Source: Alteromonadaceae bacterium (GTDB lineage: Bacteria; Pseudomonadota; Gammaproteobacteria; Enterobacterales; Alteromonadaceae). Taken from it: DNA of 64,000 nucleotides. The stretch covers positions 29,247 to 93,246 of the forward strand of contig NZIK01000103.1 in the NCBI GenBank assembly GCA_002691625.1, read 5' to 3'. This document shows, piece by piece, positions 26,836-35,627 of the stretch. Position 1 is the first letter of the stretch. Every line of letters begins with the position of its first letter. The position numbers were made by a program, and so were the translations under genes. The notes below the pieces were generated by a model that worked only from the letters and a program-made list of their open reading frames with translations, did no database searches and was not told the origin of the DNA.

Positions 26836-28751
26836 CCGGTTACTTTCTTCAGGCGTTTATTTATTTACTGGCGGCGGTTGTTGCGGTGCCGGTTGCCAAA
26901 CGATTCGGCCTGGGCTCGGTTCTGGGCTACTTAATTGCCGGACTGATAATTGGCCCGGTGCTCGGCCTGGTTGGCGAGGAAACCAACGCCATCCAGCACT
27001 TTGCTGAATTTGGCGTGGTCATGATGCTGTTTTTAGTGGGGATGGAGCTTGAGCCCAAAGCATTATGGCACATGAAGCTGCGCTTGCTGGGCCTGGGCGG
27101 GTTACAGTTACTGCTAACCTCGGCCGTTATCACCGGCATTGCCATGATAGCTGGCCTGAGTTGGCAGGTGGCGCTGACTATTGGTCTTATTTTCGCGTTA
27201 TCCTCCACCGCTATTGTACTGCAAACCTTTCAGGAAAAAGGCCTGCAACAAACCGAGGGAGCCAAGGGAGCCTTTTCTATTCTGTTGTTCCAGGACATCG
27301 CCGTCATTCCGATGCTGGCGCTTATCCCGTTATTGGCACTACCCGAACTGGCGAGTGCGATTAATGAGACTGCTGGTCAGAACGCCGGTCATGGCGACAG
27401 TCTGGTGGAGGGCCTGCCGGGCTGGTTGTACGGCTTGGTTATTATTGCCTCTATTGTGTTTGTCACCGTTGGGGGCCATTACCTGAGCCGGCCGCTGTTT
27501 CGCTTTGTGGCGTCCTCGGGACTGCGTGAAATTTTTACGGCCACTGCGTTGATGCTGGTTATCGGCATTGCCGCTTTAATGGGGCTGGTTGGTCTGTCCC
27601 CTGCCCTGGGCGCTTTTCTGGCCGGCGTAGTGCTGGCCAACAGTGAATTTCGTCACGAACTTAAAGCCAATATTGAGCCGTTTAAAGGGTTGCTGCTGGG
27701 ACTTTTCTTTATCACTGTAGGTGCTGGTATTCACTTTGCTACGCTCTTTGAAAATTGGGTTCTGATCATCAGTATCACCCTTGGGGTGATGGTGTTAAAA
27801 GCGCTGGTACTGTTTGTGATTGCTCTGCTGTTTGATTTGAAAGGCAGCAATCGCTGGCTGCTAACGCTGAGCCTGGCCCAGGCCGGTGAATTTGGTTTTG
27901 TATTAATTAGCTTCGCGGCCCAGAACAATGTACTGGCCAGCGATTTGATTGCGTTATTGCAGTTAGTGGTAGCCTTGTCGATGTTTTTAACGCCGGGACT
28001 GTTTATCTTATTTGAACGAATCATTATGCCACGCTACATGCATGGCAGCGGTAGCCGCCAGCATGACACGGTTGACGATAAAGGCAGTGTAATTATTGCT
28101 GGTATCGGCCGCTTCGGGCAAATCGTTAACCGCTTACTGGTTGCTAACGATTTTAAAACCGTCATCCTGGATATTCGCTCAGAGCAGGTCGATCTGATGC
28201 GCCAGATAGGCACTCAGGCCTATTTTGGTGACGCCTCGAAACCGGGTATGCTCGACACCGCCGGCATTGAACAGGCCAGCTTAATGGTAATTGCCATAGA
28301 CGATCGGGAAACCGCCGTTGAAATGGTGAAGTACGTAAAATTAGCCCATCCGGAGCTTAAGCTTCTGGTGCGCGCCTTTGACCGTGGACATAGCTACCGG
28401 TTACGCCAGGCGGGTGCTGACTACCTGATTTCTGAAACTTATCATTCGGCGCTGGAAATGGGCGCTCAGGCACTCCGTTCAATGGGTGTACATCCGTTTC
28501 AGGCCGAGCGGCAAAAGCACGCTTACCGCGATATAGAAGCCCAGCAAAGTGACGTGCTGTATGAAGCCTGGAAAGACGATGCCAGTGGCGTGCGTTTTGA
28601 TAATAACTACCGTGAGCTGTTTATGGAGTTACAACAACTTATCGATGACGCGCTGAAATCCGATCTCCACGACAACCATTCCAAGCGACGAGGCTGGACA
28701 CCGCCGCCGAAGGGCTACGCAGAAGAGCAGTTAAAAAATCAAAAAGATTAA
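26832..28751 (+). CDS. Glutathione-regulated K+/H+ antiporter, KefB/KefC type
   Basis: A 639-residue CPA2 antiporter. About 12-13 membrane helices fill residues 1-395, with FALSSTAIVLQTFQEKG and FSILLFQDIAVIP as signature segments. A cytoplasmic RCK/TrkA-N domain starts near 413 with VIIAGIGRFGQIVNRLL (the GxGxxG nucleotide site) and a regulatory tail follows. Kef systems stay closed with glutathione and open with glutathione adducts, acidifying the cytoplasm to protect against electrophiles. The overlap with the flavodoxin-like gene supports this. KefB and KefC cannot be separated by eye. Confidence 0.92.
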   Translation: MTGYFLQAFIYLLAAVVAVPVAKRFGLGSVLGYLIAGLIIGPVLGLVGEETNAIQHFAEFGVVMMLFLVGMELEPKALWHMKLRLLGLGGLQLLLTSAVITGIAMIAGLSWQVALTIGLIFALSSTAIVLQTFQEKGLQQTEGAKGAFSILLFQDIAVIPMLALIPLLALPELASAINETAGQNAGHGDSLVEGLPGWLYGLVIIASIVFVTVGGHYLSRPLFRFVASSGLREIFTATALMLVIGIAALMGLVGLSPALGAFLAGVVLANSEFRHELKANIEPFKGLLLGLFFITVGAGIHFATLFENWVLIISITLGVMVLKALVLFVIALLFDLKGSNRWLLTLSLAQAGEFGFVLISFAAQNNVLASDLIALLQLVVALSMFLTPGLFILFERIIMPRYMHGSGSRQHDTVDDKGSVIIAGIGRFGQIVNRLLVANDFKTVILDIRSEQVDLMRQIGTQAYFGDASKPGMLDTAGIEQASLMVIAIDDRETAVEMVKYVKLAHPELKLLVRAFDRGHSYRLRQAGADYLISETYHSALEMGAQALRSMGVHPFQAERQKHAYRDIEAQQSDVLYEAWKDDASGVRFDNNYRELFMELQQLIDDALKSDLHDNHSKRRGWTPPPKGYAEEQLKNQKD

Positions 28752-28757
28752 CCGCCG

Positions 28758-29555
28758 TTACCGATTGCCGGGCCCCTGAGACTCGGCAAACATGTTTAAG
28801 TCACCCAGCATCTGTTTTAACAACCCGCTTTGGGCAAACTCCCCAAGCTTTTTATTGATGGCATTAAACAGGGGTTGATGGCCCGGGTGGCAAATTAACG
28901 TATCGCGCATAGTCAGTGGCGAATACTCTTCGGCATAGGGAAGCTCAGACATCCCCAATTCCTCGTAGGCAAACAACACATCCGGATAAAACGAAAAGAT
29001 GTAATCGACTTTATTATCATTCAGCATCTGCACATTTTCCGTTTCGCTGCTAACCTCAAACAGGTGCATCACGCGATCGGCAACCCCCTGCATTTCACTG
29101 CTCAAAGGCGTACCACGCACGATGCTTAGCACTGCATGATTGGGAATATCACTGGCCTGTCTTACTAAATGTTGTTCATCGCGAGAAATCACTCGCACCA
29201 TGGCCTTATTTAACGGCACACTGATCAATACATCCTGCAAATCGAGGCTGGCGTCCTCCAGGTCAAAGGTTGCAATCCCCGGCGCATAACAGGCAAATTG
29301 CTTATTCACAAATCCGCGTTTGGCCCTGGACATGGGCATAACAATGATCTCAACCTGGTCGGCCAGCCCGCTTTCTACCAGTGCACGCTGGAGAATTTCG
29401 TGGTAAACCCCGGGGCCTTGGTGTTCGCCGGGAATGTGAAAAAGCCCGGTTAACTGTGCACCAACAATGACTTTTTTGGCACCGATTTCACTTGCCACCG
29501 GCCAGGCTACCAATGCGGCGAATGCCGCAAGCATTATCATAAAGTATCGTAACAA
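28758..29555 (-). CDS. Periplasmic substrate-binding-like protein (SBP_bac_3 type)
   Basis: A 265-residue protein with a signal peptide of about 22 residues (FMIMLAAFAALVAWPVASE). The rest resembles bacterial extracellular solute-binding family 3 folds: VPLNKAMVRVISRDE, then ASDIPNHAVLSIVRGTPLS and the DNKVDYIFSFYPDVLFAYEELG hinge region. Two cysteines (FACYAP and LICHPG) could form a disulfide. No transporter genes adjoin, so it is an orphan, possibly sensory. Marine Alteromonadales carry many of these. It converges with the Kef operon (6-base gap). Confidence 0.65.
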   Translation of the reverse strand: MLRYFMIMLAAFAALVAWPVASEIGAKKVIVGAQLTGLFHIPGEHQGPGVYHEILQRALVESGLADQVEIIVMPMSRAKRGFVNKQFACYAPGIATFDLEDASLDLQDVLISVPLNKAMVRVISRDEQHLVRQASDIPNHAVLSIVRGTPLSSEMQGVADRVMHLFEVSSETENVQMLNDNKVDYIFSFYPDVLFAYEELGMSELPYAEEYSPLTMRDTLICHPGHQPLFNAINKKLGEFAQSGLLKQMLGDLNMFAESQGPGNR

Positions 29556-29676
29556 ATCTCTTTCCCAGGCTGCTGTATAAAACTTACCCTTCTAAACTCT
29601 ATGCACAGGAGTGATATGGTGCAAGCTAAACTAGTTAATTACGCATCATCCTTTAGGATAAGAAACCGCAGGCAGG

Positions 29677-30705
29677 TCAGCCAGATAAAGCTTGCCGGCG
29701 CCGTTGTTTCGGGCTTTGCTGATACCAACGTTTGAATGCACGGGTAAAATTGCCGGCATTGCTAAAACCTAATCGGTAGCCTACTTCACTTAATGGTAAA
29801 TGACCGGTTTCTACCCATAATAACGCCTGCCGACTGCGCAGGGCATCTACTACAGCCTGGAAATTAATGCCTTTGTCCGTCAGTCGTCGCTGCAAGGTAC
29901 GCGAGCTCAGCCCAAGGTGTTGTGCTGCCCGCGAGAGGGTTAATGTGCCCAGTGGCAGATGGTTCAGCAACAATGATTCCAGTTGGCAGCGAAGATCACT
30001 GCGATCAAAGCGCGCCAGGTAGTCGGCTACCAGCGCATCATTTTGTGCAGCGAGTTCCGGGCTTGCGGTTAACAATGGTTGGTGCATCGCTGCTTCATTA
30101 AAAGTAATCTTGTCAAAAGCTGCATTAAAAAACACGGGGCACTTAAACACACGCTGCCAGGGCGTTGGGTCAGTGGGTTGCGGTCGACTCAGCGACACCT
30201 GTATCGGCACTAACCCGGGCTCGAAAATGTGCCGCGCGGTAAGCATACAAGTGCCCATGAATGCGTCGGTTTCAGCCGCGCACCACTGCTCAACCGTAAG
30301 ACTTTTATACAGGCAGATATCGACCTGATTATTTGACTCACTTACTTTTAGTGAACCGTAGTCGGCAAACATCCGGAAATTACCAGCCAGCCGCTCAAAG
30401 CCAGCCATCAGGGTGTTACTGGCCCAAATAGCAAACCCCAGGGCCTGCCAGGAGGTAGGCCGGACAAAGCGGGCGACCGTTAGCCCCACGGCTTCATCCT
30501 TAGTCAGATTTTCGACCAGTCGCCACACGCGATTGAGCTGGGCAAGCGAGTAGCGGGTTTCGGGTTGGGCCGCCTGGACAGGATCTATCCCCACGCGTCT
30601 AAGCAAGCTTTGACCATCGAGCTGATAGGCATTCAATGCTCTGCTGATAACCAACGGCCAGCTGCCGATAACACTATGAGACTGTGCAATAAAGGAGTCT
30701 TTCAC
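29677..30705 (-). CDS. AraC-family regulator with arabinose-binding-type N-domain
   Basis: A 342-residue regulator of the OruR/ArgR-like class. Residues about 20-200 form the ligand-binding domain found in regulators of fatty-acid and amino-acid use (DEAVGLTVARFVRPTSWQAL). The two helix-turn-helix motifs of AraC lie at 240-340 (LTLSRAAQHLGLSSRTLQRRL, then LSEVGYRLGFSNAGNFTRAFKRW). It is divergent from the acyl-CoA ligase gene across 150 bases, which suggests that it controls that gene in response to a fatty acid. Confidence 0.85.
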   Translation of the reverse strand: MKDSFIAQSHSVIGSWPLVISRALNAYQLDGQSLLRRVGIDPVQAAQPETRYSLAQLNRVWRLVENLTKDEAVGLTVARFVRPTSWQALGFAIWASNTLMAGFERLAGNFRMFADYGSLKVSESNNQVDICLYKSLTVEQWCAAETDAFMGTCMLTARHIFEPGLVPIQVSLSRPQPTDPTPWQRVFKCPVFFNAAFDKITFNEAAMHQPLLTASPELAAQNDALVADYLARFDRSDLRCQLESLLLNHLPLGTLTLSRAAQHLGLSSRTLQRRLTDKGINFQAVVDALRSRQALLWVETGHLPLSEVGYRLGFSNAGNFTRAFKRWYQQSPKQRRRQALSG

Positions 30706-30855
30706 GAGATAGTCCTGAAGTTTTCAGCCGCGAGGCATACCGTCAAATTTATCTTTTCACGCCAATAACAAATCTTAACACGCCAACCCCTTGCTTGTTA
30801 ACATTTTCAAAACAACACTATTACAAAACAACCCGTAAAACACCGGAGCCGTGTT

Positions 30856-32499
30856 ATGCCTGTAAAGATTCTTCAAGGGGCAGAAAATGCCCACGCCTAC
30901 CCTCTTCTTATTAAACAAATTTTTGCGTCAGCCGGCCGCTTTGAACCAGACAACCAGATTATTTACCGAGGCGAACAATCCTTTAGCTACAGTGAATTTA
31001 CCCGGCGGGTACAGCAACTGGCTAACGCGCTGAAAGCAGCGGGAGTGGAAGCCGGTGATACCGTAGCAGTCATGGACTGGGACAGCCACCGCTACCTTGA
31101 ATGCTATTTTGCGGTACCCATGCTGGGCGCTATTCTACATCATGTAAATATTCGATTGTCACCCGAACAGGTGGCCTACACCATGAATCACGCCGAAGAT
31201 AAACTGGTGCTGGTGCATGATGATTTTCTCCCTCTCGCCGATCAGCTGGCAGCGCAGCTTCCCACCGTGCAAGGATACATTCGGTTAAGTGATGGTGGCA
31301 CGCCGCCCGCTACAGCCAATATAAGCGTACTTGGCGAGTACGAATCGCTGTTGGCAGAACAGAGCAACGAATGCGATTTCCCTGATTTTGATGAAAACAG
31401 TGTCGCTACCACTTTCTACACCACAGGCACTACCGGTAATCCCAAAGGCGTGTATTTCAGCCATCGTCAGTTAGTGCTGCATACCATCAATATGGTGGGC
31501 ATGCTGGGCAGTTATGAAGGCTTACCATTACTGCGTTCTAATTCGGTTTATATGCCCATCACACCAATGTTTCATGTGCATGCCTGGGGCGTTCCCTACG
31601 CAGCAGTAATGCTTAACTGCACGCAAATTTATCCGGGACGGTATGAGCCCAATCTGTTGGTTGACCTGATACAGCAATACAAGGTGGATTTTTCGCACTG
31701 TGTGCCGACTATTTTGCAAATGCTGCTGGGCTGCGAAAAAGGCCATGAAACGCGGCTGGATGGCTGGAAGATCCTGATTGGCGGCAGTGCGCTACCGAAA
31801 GGGCTGGCCAAAGCAGCCATGGACAAAGGAGCTGATATTTATTCTGCCTACGGCATGTCGGAAACCTGCCCGCTGCTTACTGTTACCCACTTAAATAAAA
31901 CGCAACGGGCGCTGCCGGCCGAGGAACAGCTTAAATACAGAACTCTTACCGGCGTGGCGTCCAACCTGGTTGATTTGCGCATAGAAGAGCCCTCCGGCAA
32001 ACCCGCGCAACACAATGGCAGTGATGTGGGTGAAGTTACCGTACAAACGCCCTGGCTTACCCAAGGGTATTACAAGGAGCCGGCAAAACAGGAAGAACTC
32101 TGGGCAGGCGGAAGGCTGCATACCGGTGACGTAGCCAGCGTGCACACTGATGGCTTTGTAGAGATTAAAGACCGCATTAAAGACGTTATTAAAACCGGCG
32201 GGGAGTGGCTTTCGTCTATCGAACTGGAAGATCTTATCAGTCAGCACCCGGATGTAGCGGCAGTTGCCGTGGTGGGCATGCCGGATGAAAAATGGGGAGA
32301 ACGCCCCCATGCCATGGTGGTTGCCAGTAATAACGAGCTTAGCGCCAGTGATATTCAGCAGCACTTGCAGCAGTTTGTTGAATCCGGGCATATTTCAAAA
32401 TGGGCAGTGCCCGAGCACATCACCCTGGTGGATGATATTCCCAAAACGTCTGTGGGCAAAATCAACAAAAAGGTAATTCGGGCCACCCTGGCAGGCTAA
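30856..32499 (+). CDS. Medium-chain fatty acid-CoA ligase (AlkK/DmdB-like)
   Basis: A 547-residue adenylate-forming enzyme that activates a carboxylic acid with ATP and CoA. The P-loop TTFYTTGTTGNPKG is at about 185-198, the A5 motif YSAYGMSETCPL and A7 LHTGDVASVHTDGFVEIKDR follow, and the C-terminal A10 Lys lies in TSVGKINKKVIR. N-terminal HHVNIRLSPEQVAYTMNHA matches the AlkK group, which also contains DmdB, the methylmercaptopropionate-CoA ligase of marine DMSP breakdown. The two substrates cannot be told apart here. Ribosome-binding site cGGAGc precedes the ATG. Stem-loops follow the stop. Confidence 0.88.
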   Translation: MPVKILQGAENAHAYPLLIKQIFASAGRFEPDNQIIYRGEQSFSYSEFTRRVQQLANALKAAGVEAGDTVAVMDWDSHRYLECYFAVPMLGAILHHVNIRLSPEQVAYTMNHAEDKLVLVHDDFLPLADQLAAQLPTVQGYIRLSDGGTPPATANISVLGEYESLLAEQSNECDFPDFDENSVATTFYTTGTTGNPKGVYFSHRQLVLHTINMVGMLGSYEGLPLLRSNSVYMPITPMFHVHAWGVPYAAVMLNCTQIYPGRYEPNLLVDLIQQYKVDFSHCVPTILQMLLGCEKGHETRLDGWKILIGGSALPKGLAKAAMDKGADIYSAYGMSETCPLLTVTHLNKTQRALPAEEQLKYRTLTGVASNLVDLRIEEPSGKPAQHNGSDVGEVTVQTPWLTQGYYKEPAKQEELWAGGRLHTGDVASVHTDGFVEIKDRIKDVIKTGGEWLSSIELEDLISQHPDVAAVAVVGMPDEKWGERPHAMVVASNNELSASDIQQHLQQFVESGHISKWAVPEHITLVDDIPKTSVGKINKKVIRATLAG

Positions 32500-32504
32500 T
32501 TCAT

Positions 32505-32576
32505 CCACGGGTAAACCCGTGGTGTTCTGTCGCTTCGCGACCGGTCACATAAACCGGCGGGAGCCTGGCTCCCGCC
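32505..32576. repeat. Run of four adjacent stem-loops (REP-like)
   Basis: Four inverted repeats stand almost end to end between two convergent genes: CCACGGG-4-CCCGTGG (32505-32522), GTCGC-3-GCGAC (32529-32541), CCGGT-7-ACCGG (32541-32557) and GGCGGGAGC-3-GCTCCCGCC (32556-32576). None has a T-run after it. They may be an mRNA 3' stabiliser or terminator for both genes, or a copy of a dispersed palindromic element. No second copy was noticed in this window. Confidence 0.6.
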
Positions 32577-32582
32577 AACCAT

Positions 32583-33482
32583 TTATTTTGGTTCAGCATA
32601 GCCGGGCGCTATGGCCAGGTTATCCACGTCACGTAAGGTAAACCGGTTTTGCAACCACAGCTGATACTCGGCCCCTTCCAGCGTGCCGCGCTCGGTACAG
32701 TCTACATTCCAGCGGCGCAGCAAATAGCCCGCCATGGCGGCCCGCACGTTTATCAGCAACTGGCTGTTTTCCATTCCGTAATCCATTTCAATCGCAGTGG
32801 GAAAACTCACGTTTTTTGGATGTGGTACCAGCTGTAATGGGATCATCCGGTGCCACTCGCTGTCATACTCAGCCAGTTCATTGGCGGCGGGTTCTGATTT
32901 TAGTGTGACTTTACTGACCCGGGTCAGTACAAAATCACGGAAACTCTGACTTTTGCGGTCAAAAGCGCGCACATGCCAACGCAGGCCATTATCCACAATC
33001 GCATGCGGTACCAGTTCCCGGGCAGCAGAGCCACTTGACAAGGACGTGTAAATTACACTCACTGCACGATTATTTAAAATGGCCTGGACCAGTTTGGCGA
33101 CAATAAAAATATCCGGCACATTGAGGCTCGACGGCGCCTCCACCGGAAAATGAATATCACCAATGGCATCAAAACCATCAGAAATATCATTGGCCAGTTT
33201 AGTTAACGTACGTTGCGCATCATGCTCAAATAACGGCTTAAACTGACTGGTTTGAAAATAGCGCTTTTCCCGAGAGTCATATTCCAGGTTGTCCGGCGCC
33301 ATTTCCTTATACAAATTAAAATCACGGGAGCCTGCCGACAACCCCACCTCGAAGCGGTTGATCAAGTCTTGTCGGTAGATCGCCCCTTTAAACAACAAAC
33401 AAAAATCAATGTAGGCCAAACGCTGACGCTGGGCGAAACTTATACTTGCTAACATCCTTTCGTCTCGTGTAAGACTGCTCAA
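32583..33482 (-). CDS. CapW/BrxR-like WYL-domain transcriptional regulator
   Basis: A 299-residue protein with a winged helix at about 15-85 (QRLAYIDFCLLFKGAIYRQDLINRF, then RDFNLYKEMAPDNLEYDSREKRYF), a WYL domain at about 135-205 (VSVIYTSLSSGSAARELVPHAI, RWHVRAFDRKSQSFRDF) and a C-terminal WCX-like segment at 220-290. This order and these segments match CapW and BrxR, dimeric repressors that control phage-defence operons such as BREX and CBASS. No defence genes are recognised next to it here. Upstream on the same strand lies a 140-residue unknown gene (56-base gap), its most likely partner or target. The ligand of WYL domains is thought to be a nucleic-acid or nucleotide signal. Confidence 0.8.
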   Translation of the reverse strand: MSSLTRDERMLASISFAQRQRLAYIDFCLLFKGAIYRQDLINRFEVGLSAGSRDFNLYKEMAPDNLEYDSREKRYFQTSQFKPLFEHDAQRTLTKLANDISDGFDAIGDIHFPVEAPSSLNVPDIFIVAKLVQAILNNRAVSVIYTSLSSGSAARELVPHAIVDNGLRWHVRAFDRKSQSFRDFVLTRVSKVTLKSEPAANELAEYDSEWHRMIPLQLVPHPKNVSFPTAIEMDYGMENSQLLINVRAAMAGYLLRRWNVDCTERGTLEGAEYQLWLQNRFTLRDVDNLAIAPGYAEPK

Positions 33483-33538
33483 TGCACCAATATGGTTTAT
33501 TTTGATTCGGTTGTAAAGCAGGCAGAGATTTTTCTGAG

Positions 33539-33961
33539 TCAGGGCAGATCGGCCTGGAGCAGCTTGCGGTTGTTGCCATCGTATTTACGGTATAAGCGAT
33601 AATTGTACGCAGAGCGTTCAGGATGCCCCGCACAGACTACCTGATAGCGGGCCACAAAGGTCCCATCGGCCAGGCGATGGATAAAATCAAAATATTCCAG
33701 GCGCTGACCCGGCTCAGAGTAGTCATCAACGCTGTAGTCCTTGAGCAGAAACAGCTCATCCGGCCCGACATCAAAGTATTGTCGGTAAGCATCTGCGCTT
33801 GGATCTGGCCGTTCTCGGGCATATTCTGCGGCCGCGTCAAGTTTAAGGGAAATGCCGTCCTTTGCCGATGGCACGCTATCTGGCCTGGCTGGCGAAGACG
33901 GAGTGTAATAAGGTGCTCTGGCTTCCCGTAATCCTGCCAGAAAGCGCTTCAGCCAACACAT
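33539..33961 (-). CDS. Uncharacterised 140-residue protein upstream of the WYL regulator
   Basis: I do not recognise the family. Reading from the second ATG (33961), which lies 8 bases after GGGAG, it has 140 residues; a first ATG at 33967 is too close to that site. The N-terminus (CWLKRFLAGLREARAP) is basic and amphipathic. Residues about 15-60 are Pro/Ala/Ser-rich and probably disordered. The C-terminal 75 residues form a compact acidic then Tyr/Arg-rich domain (LLKDYSVDDYSEPGQRLEYF, TFVARYQVVCAGHPERSAYNY). There is no signal peptide. It precedes the WYL regulator on the same strand and could share its transcript. Confidence 0.55.
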   Translation of the reverse strand: MCWLKRFLAGLREARAPYYTPSSPARPDSVPSAKDGISLKLDAAAEYARERPDPSADAYRQYFDVGPDELFLLKDYSVDDYSEPGQRLEYFDFIHRLADGTFVARYQVVCAGHPERSAYNYRLYRKYDGNNRKLLQADLP

Positions 33962-34056
33962 ATCCATTTCTCCCTACTTTCAACTACATCAGGCCTGTCT
34001 TTAACCTGCATCTACTACTGATATAAAATAGTCCAGTACGGGTTAAAGTAAATGTG

Positions 34057-35502
34057 TTAGTTGCTTAAAAGATGAATCAGGTGCCGGGCCACACTCACCA
34101 ACAATGAACTGTGACTATGGCCTTCTTCCTCAAGCATTGCCAGATCAGACGGGATAAACAGCCTGCCTTCATGAAAAACCATTTGTGGCTGCAACATTGT
34201 TTCGGGGTTGGTAAGCGGGTTGTGGTTGAAAACTACCAAATCGGCGCGATAGCCCCCAGCCACTCTGCCTAGTTCGTTATTGCGGTTTAACACCTCTGCT
34301 GCATTGATGGTGGCACTGCGCAATACCTCTTTTACAGGGATCCCGGCTTCAATCATCAGCAACGCCTCACGAATAGTGGCCGGCCCCGGCACGTCCACCA
34401 GCGCTCCCGCATCGGAGCCAAGCGCCAGGGTGACGCCCTGTTCATAAAGGCTTAAGGTTAACTCATTGAGGTAGTTATCCACCTCTCGGTTATACTCGCC
34501 CAGCTCCGCTGAAGCCCCTAACCAGCGCTGAAAAGAAGTCTGCTCATAAACCAAGCGCGCAAAAGGGTTTATCGCGCTCAGATCCTGCTGCGCCAGATAA
34601 GCCTGTTTTTGGGTGCTAAGCAAGGTGAGCTCCTGATTTACGGCCAAAGTTGGGATAAGCGGTACCTCATGTTCTCGCAAAAAATCAGCGGCAAGCGCTA
34701 CTTTTTGGGGATTCCGTTGCTGTTGCAAAAAGCCGTCGAATACTTCTTCCACATGTTCGAAGCTTGCCAGGCTGGCATGAGCGGCCAGATTCTGATGCAT
34801 CAAATCGTAGGAAGGATGGCCAGCCACCGACACACCAAGCTGCATGGCTTCATCCAGTACCGCTTCATACACCTCGGCATGGAGCCCTTCGTACACTTTG
34901 ATGAAATCATAGCCCTGATTAATATAGTCACGCACGGCCTGACGAGCCGCTTGGGGGCTATTAACCGTATAGTGGGATAAAGGATCGCCCTGCTCCACAC
35001 TATTAAAGATGGGTGACGAGAGCACCAGACGACTACCAAACCAGTCGCCCTGCTCAAGCTCGTTACGCCATTTTAAATGATAACGATAGCCGCCCATATT
35101 ACGCAGTGTGGTCACCCCGGCGGCGAGCGCCATTTTGGCATAACTGCGGTCAAGCACGTGCACGTGTAAATCTATAAGGCCTGCCATTACAAAGCGGCCA
35201 TTGCCGTTCACTACCGGTAAATCCTCAGGCAGTGGTAATGCTGATGACTGCACGGTTTCTATCCGGCCATCCCGGATAATCACCGCCTGATCGCTCAACA
35301 CCGGTTCTTCTTCCAGCGTTAGCACATTCACATTAGTCAGAATATGACTTTGCGGACGGAACAGTGTTAAGGAAGTACTGCCGTGTTCGTAATGAACATA
35401 AACTGCCAGTGCGGTAACCGACAGCAAAAGAATGCTGCAGATAAACAAAACCGACATGCCAATCGCTTTGATGGGAATAAAATTAACGCTTGAGGTTCTC
35501 AT
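34057..35502 (-). CDS. Membrane-anchored amidohydrolase (imidazolonepropionase-like)
   Basis: A 481-residue metal-dependent hydrolase of the amidohydrolase superfamily. A hydrophobic helix at about 14-36 anchors it, with the active domain outside the cytoplasm. Metal ligands are His113 and His115 (GLIDLHVHV), a Lys in FIKVYEGLH, His in SVAGHPSYD, His in SFEHVEEVF and Asp in LGSDAGALVD. The C-terminal GYRADLVVFNHNPL closes the small beta domain. Related enzymes are periplasmic dipeptidases (prolidase-like). Substrate unknown. The downstream membrane AraC gene lies in the same direction upstream of it (125-base gap). Confidence 0.85.
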   Translation of the reverse strand: MRTSSVNFIPIKAIGMSVLFICSILLLSVTALAVYVHYEHGSTSLTLFRPQSHILTNVNVLTLEEEPVLSDQAVIIRDGRIETVQSSALPLPEDLPVVNGNGRFVMAGLIDLHVHVLDRSYAKMALAAGVTTLRNMGGYRYHLKWRNELEQGDWFGSRLVLSSPIFNSVEQGDPLSHYTVNSPQAARQAVRDYINQGYDFIKVYEGLHAEVYEAVLDEAMQLGVSVAGHPSYDLMHQNLAAHASLASFEHVEEVFDGFLQQQRNPQKVALAADFLREHEVPLIPTLAVNQELTLLSTQKQAYLAQQDLSAINPFARLVYEQTSFQRWLGASAELGEYNREVDNYLNELTLSLYEQGVTLALGSDAGALVDVPGPATIREALLMIEAGIPVKEVLRSATINAAEVLNRNNELGRVAGGYRADLVVFNHNPLTNPETMLQPQMVFHEGRLFIPSDLAMLEEEGHSHSSLLVSVARHLIHLLSN

Positions 35503-35627
35503 TGAATGCTCCGATGTAATTGGTATGGAGCTACTTTGCGCCAGTGCTGGCCTGCGGGCGACCAGAATCAGGATTCTGCACCTGTAAAACGCTATTTTGG
35601 CCCCTGGAAAATTCTGTACTGCAGCCC

